Shown in pieces: positions 1-13,100 of a stretch of 64,000 nt of DNA (the stretch's first letter is position 1; every line of letters begins with the position of its first letter). The notes under the pieces were generated by a model, which saw only the letters and a list, made by a program, of their open reading frames with translations, searched no databases and was not told the DNA's origin. A program made the translations under genes and the position numbers. Origin of the DNA: Acanthamoeba castellanii str. Neff. Its lineage: Eukaryota > Discosea > Longamoebia > Acanthamoebidae. The stretch is from contig NW_004457313.1 in assembly GCF_000313135.1 (NCBI RefSeq), positions 567,878-631,877 on the forward strand, in the 5' to 3' direction.

Positions 1-2604
1 AGGACCGAAGCAGCGAAAATCTTGTAGACGAAGAGGAGGCGCAGATTGCCAAGCGAAGGCGGGTGCTGCTACGCAACTTGGCCCTGCTGCGCCCCGCTTC
101 ATCGGCAGCTACACCCGAGGGGGTGTCCTACGATGCCAGCCAGGCAGTCGAGCTGTCCGACAAGGAGCGGGAGGTGTTCACCTTCCTGCTCGCCGTCAAC
201 GAATCCTTCGGTCTCAAGTCCACCCTTCGCGTAGCTGGTGGCTGGGTGCGCGACAAGGTACTCTCTTCTCAATGAGCAAAGCAAATCAGTCTTTCAATGA
301 CACAATCCTCTTTTTTCCATTTTATTCATTTCACTCGCTACGTGCGATCGATGATCTGCACGGCGCAGTTGCGCGGAGAGCCGAGCTATGACATCGACAT
401 TGCGCTGGACAACATGATGGGCAAGGTGTTCGCCGAACGGGTGAACGAGTACCTCGCCATGAAGGGATACGAGACGCACAACATTGGTACGTGGTATACC
501 TCGACTCTTCCCTACCCCACTCCAGGAGACCAGCTCACGCATTTCGTGTGCCGTGTGCCGTGTGCCGTGTGTGTATCGTCGAATCAGGCGTCATCCAGTC
601 CAACCCCGAACAGTCCAAGCACCTGGAAACGGCGACCATGCGCGTGTTTGACGTGTGGCTCGACTTTGTCAACCTCCGAGAGGAGAGCTACTCTGAGCAC
701 TCCCGCATTCCTTCCGAGATGGTGCCCATCCTCTTTTCGTCGTCGTTTGTTGGCTGGCTGGTGGGTTGGTTGGTTGGTGGTGTCGATACTCACGACAGGT
801 CGCGTTTTTAACCGGCCATAGACCATCGGCACGCCCACGGACGACGCCTACCGAAGGGACCTCACCATCAACTCCCTTTTCTACAACATCAACGAAAACA
901 CCGTCGAGGATTGGACCAAGAGCGTACGCCTCTCGCTTTGCTGTGTGTGTTGTGTGTGTGTGTGTGTTCGGGGAGATGACAATGCGGGTGCTTGCAGGGG
1001 TTGACGGATCTGGCCGATGGGATCATTCGAACGCCGCTGCCCGCGGAGACGACCTTCATGGACGACCCGCTGCGGATCCTGCGCGCCATTCGGTTCGCGT
1101 CTCGCCTGGAGTTTGCGCTCCATGCGGATATCATCGCGGCCGCTGCCCAGCCCCGCGTGCGCGTCGCGCTGGGCAGCAAGATCAGCCGTGAACGCATCGG
1201 CAAGGAGGTCGAGGGCATGCTCTCCGGTACACACACACACCCTACACACACACACACGACACGCGCGCTCACGCCGTCATGCCGTGTAGGTCCGCACCCG
1301 GAGCTCGCGTTCTACTACATTCACCACCTGGGCCTGTACGACGTCGTGTGGGCGCTGCCGCCTCCGCCCAAGGGGGCCACGGAGCCGACCGACCACGTGT
1401 TGGTACCAGACTACCGCGAGAGGGCCGTCAATAACGTGCGACAGATGAAGAGGCTCCTGTGCCACGAGTGCCCCATCATGCACGACAAGGTGGCCCGAAG
1501 GCGCCTCTTCCTCGCCGCCTCCCTCAAGGTACCGTCCCCCGTCAGGCGTGTGTGTGTGTGTGTGTGTCGTGTGTGTCGCATGTGAGTAGGGCTGAAACGA
1601 GGAATCTGTCTTCCATGGCCAGGTCTACAGCGGTGTCCTGTACATGGAAAAGAAGCGCGCGTTCCCGGTGACCCACTACATCATCAAGGAGTCCCTGCGG
1701 GTACGCCAATACTGTTGGAAAATGAATTATTGTTATTATTCTGGTCATTATTATTATAAGAAAGCTATTTGTCATTTTGCTCATTTCCGTTGCGCGGGTT
1801 TAGTGGAAGGTGAAGGACATGGACGAGGTGTTGCTCCTCCACAACGGCATCGAGGAATTCCACATCCTGATCAACAAAACCTACGGCTGCGCTGTCGATC
1901 GCAAGGACGCTGGTAAGAGAGAGCACCTTCACGCGTGCGTGCGTGCGTGCGTGCGTGTGCGTGTGCGTCGTGCTTTGACACTGGGCTGAATGCTGTGCGT
2001 CGGGCCAGGGCTCTTGATGCGACGTTTGGGTGCGCTGTGGAAGGAGTGCCTGTACCTGGCGGTCATCAACGACCTCCCGCCCTTCACCACAACACCCACC
2101 GCGCGCGACCAGTCCGACAATATACGTACTGGCCCGCCCAACCCCACGCCTATCAAACCACGGTCTTGTCCTTGCTCACGCACCACCACCTCGCTCGCAC
2201 CACCGCACATTCACGCCGCACGCACACGCACATTCACCACCGCACACGCACACGCGACAGTTCCGTTGGAAGACGAGAGTGTGAAGCTGACGTTGGCCAA
2301 GTTGCACGAGTTCTGCCACAAGGTGGAGAAGGAGCTGCACTTGGACGGGGTGTGGGACCTCAAGCCGCTCATTAACGGACAGGAGCTGATGCAACTGCTG
2401 GGCCTCCCGCCCGGACCCGCCATTCGCCAACACCTCGAACGGTACTGTAATCCTCTTTTCCCCTCCCCCATGACAAGCGCATGATCTCTCATTGGTGCCA
2501 CCCACGCAACGCAACACAGGGAGATGGCCTGGCAGTTGTCACACCCCGACGGCACCCTGGAGGAGTGCGCCGCGTTCTTGCGACAAGCACACAACGCCAC
2601 CTAG
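1..2604 (+). CDS. CCA1: CCA-adding enzyme (tRNA nucleotidyltransferase), 5' partial
   Basis: Adds the CCA 3' end to tRNAs using CTP and ATP. The reading frame is open to the left edge (codons begin at base 3), so the N-terminus is missing. Exons: 1-257, 369-486, 588-721, 822-923, 998-1226, 1290-1528, 1623-1700, 1804-1912, 2009-2125, 2261-2441, 2520-2604; all phases agree. Seen: the class II nucleotidyltransferase signature VAGGWVRDK followed by the metal-binding DIDIAL (DxD type), then SKHLETATMRVFDVWLDFVN, RRDLTINSLFYNI and DDPLRILRAIRFASR, the order known from yeast Cca1 and plant or mitochondrial enzymes. The intron 2126-2260 is 135 nt without an in-frame stop, so retention would only insert residues. 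The resemblance is closer to yeast-type enzymes than to bacterial ones (recalled family pattern). The stop is at 2602-2604, about 340 bases before the next gene on the same strand. Confidence 0.95.
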
Positions 2605-2944
2605 AGACCACGAATGCCATCAACACACCGACGGGAAAGGTGGTCTCAACATTTTCTGGTTTCTTCGAACAATTTCAGATCATTTCCTGGAAACGTAAAT
2701 TCTTCTCGAAGGGAAATTTGGTGTCGACTGAATTCCAGGAACGACGGTCAGCGTTGCAATTATAAAGGCAAAAATAGGAAGCGGTGTTTAGGCACTTCAC
2801 GAACTAGGAGACCACCAGCGACCGACTACGCGCAAAGGAGAGTCGCTTGCCCGGTTTTTCCTTCACCACCAACCACACCTCGCACCTCATCTCAACTCTT
2901 CGAGCAGCGTCCGTCGCCTGAAGGAAAAGGAAAAGATTTAGAAG
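2605..2944. other. Intergenic region between two plus-strand genes
   Basis: About 340 bases with no convincing ORF. It must hold the 3' UTR of the CCA enzyme and the promoter/5' UTR of the next gene. The 3' end is CT/AC-rich just before the ATG at 2945. I see no recognisable core promoter motif. Confidence 0.6.
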
Positions 2945-5900
2945 ATGAGCTCTTCTACGTCGGCAGCTGCTGGAGGTGGAGACCTCATTCACGACGAGGG
3001 CGTTAATCACGCGCTCCAGTTCCATTTCGATCACACGCAGGACGTCGAGCAGCTGCTCGAGGTGGCGCGCAAGCTCCTGGCGAGCAAGAACTTCGAGGCC
3101 GTTCACGCCTTTGCCGCGCAGGCCCACGAGAAGCTCCAGATCCTCGAGAATGCGCGCCGTACGCGCGATTTGAGAATGAAGGACCTTACTGAGGCCCTCA
3201 CGACCAAGGCCTTCGACAAGAAGCTCACCCTCGAGCGGGACCTCTACCAGATGCTGCCGGCCTACGTCAAGCGGACCGAGCAGGCCCATCAGCAGCTCGT
3301 CCTCTCCATCTCGCAGGTGGCGCTCTCGGCCGCGCTCACCAAGCGCTCCGACGCCAAGGCCCTCCAGGTCGTCGATCGCAAGGTCGGCATCATCGATCTC
3401 GAAACCCTCGACGACGAAGTCCTCACCGTACGTCACCACATTTGTAGGGTTTTTTTCTATTTTTTTCTATTTTTTTCTATTTTTTTCTATTTTTTTCTTT
3501 CAACACAGTGGTTATTATTATTGTTATTTTTGTTATTATTATTTCGCAGACCAGGCGCCAGGCCAAAAAGAGACAAATTAAGAGATATTTATATCCATAA
3601 GCGCGGTCCAGGCAACTGGTCTGGTTTTGGGTGTGTTGTTACAATTGCAGTTGCGCGCGAACTTCATTTCCGGCGTCGCGGCTAACGACGATGGTTGCTG
3701 TCGATGGTTTAGGTGGTGCGTCGCTGCCTGAACTACGTCAGGGCACCGGCGGGCGTGGTGACGCTCCTGCAGCAGCTGTCGGCCGAGGGTCTGCCCGAGC
3801 TGGTGGTGGAGCTCGGGCCGACGTGCCTGGAGAGCATCGAGAAGTTGCGCACCGAGTACCAGCAGCGCAGCACGCTCATGCACGAGCTGGCCGTGCTCGA
3901 GCAGGAGAAGGAGCGGCTCAAGCCCATCAAGAAGCACATGCCCGACACCCAGTGGAACCGGTACAAGCAGCTGCGCCTGGCCAAGGCCGAGATCGCGCGC
4001 AATCCGGTGCCCTCCTACGACCCGCAGAGCTTCCAGGGCTACGACCAGCTCACCTTCCAGCTCATCAGCGCCATCCTTCAGGTATGCCAACTATGCGCAT
4101 TGTCAACTATGCGCATTCCCTAACATGTTTGCCGCCAACCCCACACACCAGTCGCTGTTTGACGCTCGGGACGCGCTGGGCAAGAACCTGGAGAACCGGA
4201 ACTGGAAGCCGACGAAGAAGGAGGACCGCCAGCGTACGCTGCGCTACTCGCAGTGGATCGAGCAGGCCATGGGCTGGGCGTTCGGCCCGAACCGCATCGA
4301 GGACCCCAACCAGATGATCCAGCTCGCCGAGCTGCTCAACAGCCGCAAGCAGTACTCGGCCGTGCTCGACGTGGCGGTCAAGGTGAGGCACCGCATCAAG
4401 CAGCTCGAGACCTTCAAGAAGGAGTGGGCCGCCCAGTCGGTCGTCCTCCAGGCCCTCACCCAGGAGCGCGAGCAGCTCTACAAGCAGTGGAAGCTGCCCG
4501 AAGCCGACAAGTGGCATCAGCTGTGGCAGCTTGAGCACCAGAAGCTCATCTACAACTCCTACCCTGGGTACTCGTCACGTCACGACACGACACGACACGA
4601 CATAAATACCAAACATATTTCTCTGACATTCTTTATGTAATGCTGTTATTATTACGTGGTGTGTGCAGTTATTACTGGACTTCGTTCGACTATCTGTACC
4701 TCAACATCTCCAAGCTGATGTTGACGGCGGTGATCGACATGAAGCAGCAGAACAAGGAAACGGAGATGAGCGAGGACACCAGCCGCAAGGTGCAGGCCAT
4801 CATGGACGAGGTCGACGACCCGCAGCAGCTGTGCGAGCTCGCGCGCCACATCGAGAAGCGCGACGAGAGCGAGATCGTCATCCGCCTGGGCGAGAAGTGC
4901 CAGCGCAACATCAAGGAGGTCGAGGACCTGCGCCTCATCCGTGCGCCGCTCACCCGCGAGCTCCTCGAGCTCGAAACCGAGCAGCAGAAGCTGGTAACAA
5001 CCACCCTCTCTCTTTCTCTCTCTCTCTCTCGTACAGTCAGCGGTGATTACGAACACAACTAACAACACAACGACACGACACGCATGACACGCATGACACA
5101 CGACACGCACACTCACTGTAGGCCAAGGACAAGAAGCACTTGCCGCCGTCGCAGCAGGCGAGGCTGAAGGAGCTGCAGGAGCAGATCGCGCAGCTGCCGG
5201 CGTGGCCCGTGTACGGCAACGTGCTCGACCCGCACCAGTACGACAACCTCAGCCTCGACGTCGTGCGCGTCATGACCTCGGCCATCCTCGACACCAAGAG
5301 CGCCCTCGAGAAGCGCATCGCCGAGATGGTACGCCCCATCCCACCCCCCTTGCGGAGTGCGTGGTATCTTGGTTGGTGTCCACACCAAAAACTTACAAAA
5401 CGAAACCGAAAACGAAAACGAAACAAAAAATTACAGTTTAGGAAGCAGGACCCGAAGACGATCGATAGGAAGAAGATCGAGCGCGACAGGCAGGACATCA
5501 AGAACCGCATCAACACGATGGTGCAGCTGTGCCTGCAGAAGTTCGACAACCCGTCGTACCTGCTCAAGTTCGCCAAGGACATGCGCAAGCGCAAGGAGGC
5601 CGAGGTCGTGCTCCAGATCGTCGACAAGGCCATCGCGCGCATCAACGACATCGATGAGGAGCGCCAGCGCCGCTACCCGCTCGTCAAGCTCATCGCCGAC
5701 ATCCGCGAGGAGGAGAAGAAGCTCTTTGCCGCATCCAAGAAGAAGCTCGACGACGAGAAGCTCAAGCAGCTCCAGGGTACAGTACAACTACTACTACTAC
5801 TCAACAGCCTTATCTTTCCTATTGTCGCTCACGCCAGCGAACACGACACACACACACACAACAGACGCGGAGGATCAGCTCGCGGCGCTGCCGACGTGGC

Positions 5901-8900
5901 CTCACTTTGCGCAGGTGCACAACTACCACCAGTACGACCGGGACAGGTCGAGGGTGATCCAGACGGCGTTCAAGGCCGTCATCGAGGCCAAGGAGGCGCT
6001 CGAGCAGCAGATCGCCACCGAGCGCTTCAACAAGTCGGCCTCGATGATGGCGATCGAGGGTCTCGACGAGGGCGGCGACCATTCGATCGAGAAGAAGTTT
6101 GGCGAACAGAAGCTGAAGGTGCAGAGCTGGGTCGACCACGCCGTCAAGCTCGCCCTCACCAACGTGCGCGACCCCGAGCACCTCGTCAAGCTCGTCAAGC
6201 TCGCCAAGCGCAAGAAGGAGATCAAGGTACAGTACATTTCACTTCTTGCGTGTGTTGTGTGTCGCGTTGCATGCGTGCGTGTGCGGTGTGTGCGGTGTGT
6301 GCGGTGTGTGTGTCGTGCTCACGTGGTGCTGCACTTGTTTACGTTACACAGATCGCGCAAGAGGTGGCGAAGAACTGCTACAACCGCATCGCCGGGCTGG
6401 AGCAGATGCGCGAGCACAAGGACGCCGTCGCGGAGCACATCGCGCTGCTGCAGGAGGAGCGCACCGAGCTCGTGGCCAAGAAGAAGACCCTCGACGCCCC
6501 GCAGGCCAAGAACCTCACCGAGCTCGAGGCCCAGCTCGCCGCCGTGCAGCCCCTCCCCCAGTTCCTCTCGACGTACGCGCTGACCCACTTTTTATTTCAT
6601 GAATTTGTTTCATTGACGTTTCGTTTTTTCGTTTGGTAAAATCAAACAACAACAGTGCGGACGAGCACGATGACATGAGCAACCGCGTGACCACTCTTTT
6701 GCTCGACGCCACCCTCGAGAAGGCGGCCGAGCTCGATGCCAAGAAGAGAGGCGAGGAGGTGACGTTCGAGCAGATCGACGCCTTCGAGACCGAGAAGCAG
6801 GAGCTGCTCGAGACCACCATGACCCTGGCCAAGAACTACACCCGCAACCCCCAGACCATGGTCAAGTTCCTCCGCCGCCTCCGCGACAGCAAGCAGTTCG
6901 ACTTTGCGGTGCAGATGGGCGACCAGTGCCGTCTGCGCCTGTTCGAGCTGGCCCAGTACCGTCTGGAGACGCAGCAGCAGGAGAAGCAGCGCGACAAGCT
7001 CCTCGCGCTCAAGGAAGTGACCGACCGCCAGCGCAAGTCGCTCCCCATCGAACAGACCGACGCGTTGCGCGAGGTGCTGCTGGTGCTGCGGATCAAGGCC
7101 CAGCAGCCGTCCTACTTTGGCACGTCGATCGACTACCACGCGCTCAACCACAACCTCACCGTGGAGATGGTCGAGACGGTGCTCCAGAAGCGCAAGCACT
7201 GGGAGGACTCGATCGCCATGAACGACGACCTGTCGGCCGACGACATCGAGGTCCAGCGCAAGTACCTCACCGAGCTGCTGGCCAACGTCGTCAAGAACTG
7301 CCTCCTCAACATCCGCGACATTCCCACCCTCATCCGCCTCGCCACCGTACGTTCCATTATTTCCGGCATTTTTTTTACTTCATTCCTTTCATTCCAGAAC
7401 TGAACTTATTGATGGAATGTGTGGAATATATGTGTGCGCGCGCAGGATTTGAAGGGCAAGCTGCAGTACGATCTGGTGGTGGCGGTGGGTCTGCACTGCG
7501 AGGAGATCATCGCCGATATCAAGCAGGAGATCGAGCACCAGGAGCAGCTGCGGGCGCACCACAAGGAGCTCGAGCAGCAGATCCTCCTCTTCTCCATCGC
7601 CTCGGCCGACACCAAGCCCAAGGAGAAGCGCGAGGTCATCGAGCAGCGCCTGCAGGAGTCCAAGGCCCGCATCGACGCGCTGGCGCCGATCGAAGTGGAC
7701 AACACCACTCTCGACGCCTACACGCTTCAGATCACCGACCTCATCATGGACGCCGCCAAGATCGAAGGCCTCGACGACGTTCTTCGCGACCAGGCCATCC
7801 TCGCCTTCAAGGTACACTACACGCGCGTGCGGTGAGTTTGTGCGGTGAGTGTGTGCGGTGAGTCTCATCGCTCGTGTTGTATCGGTGCGCGCAGACGGAC
7901 GTCAAGACGGAGCGGTGGGACCAGGTGCGCGACTTGTGCAGCGAGGAGGAGTGGGCCTCGATCAAGCAGGACCTGGTGATCTACGTGCTCAAGCAGGAGG
8001 CCAGCAACGTGCGGGCCAAGATCGAGCTGCTCATGAAGGACGGCCTCTACGCGCAGTGCATCACCATCTTCCCGTCGCCGTCGGGCGAGGCCGGCGAGAT
8101 GGAGCTCCTCGAGCAGCTGTGGAAGGAGCTCGAGCGCAACCAGCCCACCGCCCTCGACCAGCTTCTCGGCACCGTCTCCCGCTACATGAAGCGCTACTAC
8201 CAGGTAACCCCCAACGCGTGCGAGTTTCGCCGTGTGCGTGTGCGGTTGCTCATGTGTCGTGTGTGTCGTGTGTCGTGTCACACAGGAGTTCCGTCATGAG
8301 GAGGTGGACGGGCTGCTCGACCGGGTGCAGCTGCACTTCCCGGCGGTGATGTCGACGCTGCTCGCGGCGGCGACGGACATGATGCTGCTCAACATCCTGC
8401 CCTCGCAGTACAACCAGTTCGTGGCGTGCCTCAAGAGCTTCAAGCGCCGCCTCAACGGCGTGCTCAACCGGCCCCAGGACTGGGACGAGTTCTTCACCAA
8501 CTTCAAGAAGAAGCACCGCGGCAAGAAGAGGCTCATCCAGGTACCCCCCACCACCACCACCACCACGCGTGTGTGTGTGTCGTGTGTCGTGTCGGACGGT
8601 GACTGACGACTGCGTGTTGCGTGTGTGCGCACACAGATGGCTTCGTTGATTGGCGACAGCAGCTGGGACATCGGCGCTCTGATGGCCAACCGTAAGCTCA
8701 AGCGCGAGAAGCCGGAGCCGCCGTCGGACGACTTTGGCGCGAGCCCTTCGTCGTCGTCGTCGAAGGCCAAGGCCCCGAAGGCGGCCGCCAAGAAGCCTGT
8801 TCTCGCCCCGCGGCCCAAGTCCACGCGCGCGGCCAAGAAGCGGAAGCTCGCCGACGACGAGGTCGACACGTCGGCGCTGGTGGGCCTCGAGGAGGAGCGC

Positions 8901-9002
8901 GACGAGGCCGAGGAGGAGCGGGAGGCGCTCGGCATGGAGGAGGGCGAATCCGAGTACCAGGAGGAACCCGCTGCTGCGGCTGAGGACGAAGAGGACTACT
9001 AA
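2945..9002 (+). CDS. Large tandem helical-repeat protein (1569 aa), function unknown
   Basis: Thirteen exons: 2945-3427, 3713-4081, 4152-4567, 4669-4993, 5122-5328, 5437-5776, 5865-6226, 6352-6572, 6656-7346, 7446-7811, 7895-8203, 8286-8540, 8637-9002; they sum to 4710 nt, exactly 1570 codons. The protein is almost all alpha-helical and contains several diverged copies of a unit of roughly 150-170 residues. A recognisable part is 'LA..L..RKQYS.VL...V..RI.QLE', followed by charged helices and an 'LP.WP...Q.Y' stretch (LPAWPVYGN, LPTWPHFAQ). Residues about 1260-1440, WDQVRDLC through YDQ-like FVACLKSF, recall the helical C-terminal region seen in SWIM zinc-finger proteins, but I see no CxCx..CxH SWIM motif. 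The C-terminus is Ser/Lys-rich with a basic KKRKL stretch (a possible nuclear signal) and an acidic tail ending AEDEEDY. A scaffold or chromatin role is possible but unproven. Confidence 0.85.
3449..3506. repeat. Short tandem repeat in intron 1 (about 10-bp TTTTTTTCTA unit)
   Basis: Within the first intron of the helical-repeat gene a T-rich unit of about ten bases is repeated about five times. It is simple sequence, possibly acting as an extended pyrimidine tract; no coding content. Confidence 0.8.
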
Positions 9003-9070
9003 AGCCCAGTTCTGGGCGGGGCGAAGAGGTGGAAAATCTTTCCAGGATCTTGAGCCCTTGAGATGTGTAT

Positions 9071-9941
9071 TTACAAATCTTGTGGAGGTTCGAAGAAACA
9101 ATCAATTGCTCGCACCCAAGTGCTGGACGAGGGCTTGCGCCTTGGCGACCTTGGTCGCTGGGATCGGGAGTTCGTAGGGAGGTGGTCCAACACGTTCCCT
9201 GGCAGCTGGGCGAGTGCAAGCATACTCACGCCGGGCACAGTTACTTTGCCCGGAAGCTCGTCTCGCGCGGCATTCAGGGGCCAGACCAGGGGCTCAAACG
9301 GCCGCGCTTTGGCGTTGTGGATCCTGGCCTCATGAAGGGCAAATCTGTTTTGGTGCAGTGTCAATACGATATCGTTAGGAAGATTGGTTGGTGGGTGGCA
9401 CCTTGCCTGGAATTCCTTCATGGTCGTTTTCAGAGCACCCACGTCGGTCTTGAGAGTGGCCACATCGGTCGCAATGGTAGCCATCGCGGCCTGCAGCTGC
9501 AGCGCCCATGCCGGGACATTGGCAAGAGTCGGACCCTCTACAAAAGATGAAGATTAGAAACAACGTATTCAAATCAAGTAGGGGCAACTCACCAAGAAAG
9601 GCTGTCTTGACTTGGAGGTCATGCAGGATTGCTTCCACTTCGATTCTCCTCGAGGATCTCAGACGCTTAATGGCACGTACATACTCGTGCGATTCTTCAA
9701 CTTCGTCCAGCGTCACCAGTCCAGTCTGTCCCGGGGTTGCGGGTCTTGGGTGGCCTGCAAGGGTCCTTACCTCCCGGGGAAGCTTAGGTGCCCTATAAGC
9801 CAGACGGCGATACTGGGGAGGAGGAGGGGGAGGAGGAGGTGTGGGGGCAAGTGCGGTGGCCATCTGCTTCTTCCTTTGCCTAGAGTTTCTTGTGAGATTG
9901 ACGGCGAGTCCCGTCTTGGATCGCATTGCACTTCCCGCCAT
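9071..9941 (-). CDS. Orphan coiled-coil protein with C-terminal ARIHNAKA-type motif
   Basis: Two exons on the minus strand (9941-9593, 9537-9071), 271 residues. The start is the ATG at 9941 (MAGSAMRSK); an in-frame ATG at 9977 would add twelve residues. The N-terminus has a run of eight prolines, followed by a charged segment (LDEVEESHEYVRAIKRLR). A heptad-like coiled coil follows (MATIATDVATLKTDVGALK), then a conserved-looking motif RFALHEARIHNAKARP with PLVWPLN and a VPGVSMLALAQLPG segment. From memory, similar 'coiled coil, then AR(I/L)xN, then P..L..L' proteins occur as multi-copy families in mushrooms and in amoebae; function unknown. It is tail-to-tail with the preceding gene, only 68 bases between stops. 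Confidence 0.7.
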
Positions 9942-10117
9942 TTTTTCCCGCCAAAACTTTAGTCGAGAAGAAAGCACAATCTACCGCTCGATGAGGGAAC
10001 TGGGGGAGATGATCTCTAGCTGTCTGCGCTGACGCTCCCTCGGCCACAAAGTATGGGCACGAGCGTGGCGATGCGATACTACTGGTACAGAAAACTTGTA
10101 AAAAAACTCTCGATCCT

Positions 10118-13100
10118 CTAAAGGTCTTCGTTGTTGATGCTGCCGTCGTTCTCGTCGTCTTCGAAGCTCTGCGAGTGCGAGTTCGTATTCTTCGAGCTCT
10201 TGGTCCTGTTGTGTGCGATGTGTGCGGCCGTGTGTTGGTCGGTCGTGCCACGGGCGCCGGGAAGAGGGGGGAAGCGTACGTGGCGCCGGACATGGTGGAG
10301 TTCTTGGACTCGCCCCACTTGCCGCTGCCCATGATCATGTCCTTGCTGATATCGAGCGCGTCCCGCGGCGATTGCGTGGCCCACGCCTTCAGCAGGTAGT
10401 ACCACCAGATCAGCATGTCCTGCATTCATGCGTGTCGTGTCGTGTCGCGTGTCGTGTTGCGTGTCGTGTCGTGTGCGGTGAGTTGATCGAAAGAGAAGGA
10501 GGTTGAGAGGGGGCGAAGAGCGACGTCGTACACTGGAGCACATGGTGATGAAGATGATGATGCCGTAGCAGCTCACGTCCATCACCTCCAGCAGGAGCGA
10601 GCCGTAGTTGAGTCGGTAGGTCAGCCCGCTGCCAGCGCCGCACAACCAGGAAGAGAGCGCCAGAGAGATAGGCGTCAGAAGGGCGTCTTTTCGCTGGCGA
10701 GCGCTCGGGAAATGGTACCACTCGGTGGCGGTTGTGGCGCTGCATGTCACCTGCTCCTCGAGCGCGTCGATGAGGTCATCTGTCAGTTGTTGTGTTTGCG
10801 GCGGTGCGTACGTGTCGTGTGGGTCGAGTCGTGTGTGTCGTGTGTGTCGTGTGTCATGTATTGTGTGTGTGTCGTGCATTGTGCGGTCGTGAGCAATAAT
10901 ATCTTTTTTCTCATGGTTTCTTGCGTGGGGGCTGCGTACCTTGGATGACGCGTTGGTAGATGCGGAAGGCGAGTGGGTAGGCCAGAATCAGGAAGTAGGC
11001 CATCACCAGCAGGATCATGCGCACCAACTGTGTGCGTGTGCGTGTGCGTGTGTGCGGTGATGTGTGCGTGTGTGCGGTGAGAACAAGACACAACACGCAT
11101 TCATGGAGCGGGGTGAGCGAAAAGAGAAAAGCGAACACACAAACCTGTTCGATCTTGTCCTTCGTGTGGCCCGAGAAGCGGAACCGAATCTGCACCACCC
11201 GCCATCATCACCGCAAGACAATCAGGAATGCTGCGAAAGAATGTGGGAATGTGGGAGGGGGGAACGAACCCTGGCGAACTTGATGACCGACAGGGTCATC
11301 AGGATCGAACCGATGATCAAACATGTCGCCACTGTGTGCGCACACGACAACGACACGACACATGACACGGAGTGGTGTCAGCAACGCAACACATGCTGCG
11401 CGCAGGTGCGAGAGAGAGAGAGAGAGAGGAGCGTACGAGGGCCGTAGAAGAGGACCCAGCCGTAGGCCTCGTGGTCGGTGGCCATGAAGCACGAGGGCAC
11501 GCCGGTCAGCGCTCCGATGTTCTGTCGACAGAAAACGGTTGAGTGACGATTCGCATGCGTGCGTGTGCGGTCGTGCGTGTGCGATGTGTGCGTGCATGCG
11601 GTCGGGCGTGTGGGGTGTGGATGAGAGTGCGATACCTTGGAGGCAAGCAGGATGACGACGCCGATGAGCGGGAAGCCCCAGGCGACGATGTGATAGAACA
11701 AGTGGAAGCGCTTGATGAAGTTGGTCGACCGCTCCAGCACGATCAACTGATGATGATGAACGAAGAACGAGGAGGAGGAGGAAGAAGAAGCATCGTTACT
11801 ACCAGCCACACGACAACGATAAAGAAGAAGACGGCGATGATGATGATGATGATGATCGAACGGTACGCACCTCGAACACGGTCAGCACGAGGAAGAGCCA
11901 CCAGAACATGGCCGCCATGGGGCAGTAGTACAGGATGATGCCTGGCATTCCACACAATTCCCGACACGCAGGTGTCAACCAACCAATAAGGACTGAATTA
12001 TTTATTTTGATTTTATTTTATTGCCAATCAAAAAAGCGGAAAATGATAAAAGGGGAAGCAGTACCTTGGATGATGCACACGACGCCGCCGCCGTCGTGCT
12101 CGCCGGCGTTGCTCATCGTGACCAGCCGCTTGGGGGTGCCCTGGAGATGGTGGTGAGACTAGTGTGTGCGGTCGTGCGTGTGCGGTGGTGGTGTGTGCGG
12201 GCGTACCTCGGTACAGACCAGGGGCTCAATACCCCCGCGCACGGCCGGGAAGAAGAGACACACGAAGCCCACGATAGCCGACAGCAAGCCCTGTAAAATA
12301 TAATTAATTAATATTATTATTCATGGTGTGCGCGTGATCGCACACGCACAGAGCGAATTGGAGGGAGGCGGTACGAAGTAGAAGAAGATAAGAGCGGGGA
12401 AGCGTCGCTTTTGCGGCATCAGCAGGAACGTCACCACCTGTGTCGTGTGCCGTGTGCCGTGCGCATGTCGTGCGTCGTGTGTCGTGTTTGTCGAGCGATC
12501 AGCTGAGGGTGCGACCAGGAGTGGGATTGGCGCGGGTGAGGGGGGGGGGCGTACGAGGAAGAAGGAGAGCCAGAAGGAGAGGAAGTTGAGGACGATGTCA
12601 ACGACGATCACGCCGGCCCACTCGCCGTCGGAGAACATGGGATCGGGGCACGGGTAGACGCAGATGTCCATACCCTCGTACCCGTTGTTCTGGTAGTACT
12701 CCTCCTTCAATTCGTTCATCATTCAAACACGACGACACACGACACATGCGCACGACACGACACGCACGACACACGGTCAGTGGCGAGTCAGAGGGTGACC
12801 AGGAGGCGGGAGGTGTGTACCCCGTCCTGGTTGTACTTGAGCGGGTACGGACAGTCGGCTTGGCTGTAGCCCACAACTATGATGTGGGTCAGAAGAATGC
12901 AAATATATAAAAAATTTTCAACTATACAATACGATATTTAAAGATATAAAAACGGTATGTGCGATGGACAATGAAGATGGAGGATGAATGGCGGGTGGGT
13001 GGGTACCGAGGCCGGCAGGCGGGGCGTTGCAGTCGACGAGGCCGTCGGGCGGGAATGCCGGGTAGACCACCCCATTCAGCTCCACCGTCTTGTCGCAGTC

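Noticed and set aside
8250..9101. 283-codon minus-strand ORF over the end of the helical-repeat gene
   Set aside because: Plus-strand exons there are in phase with the rest of a 1570-codon gene ending in an acidic tail; the minus frame has no motif.
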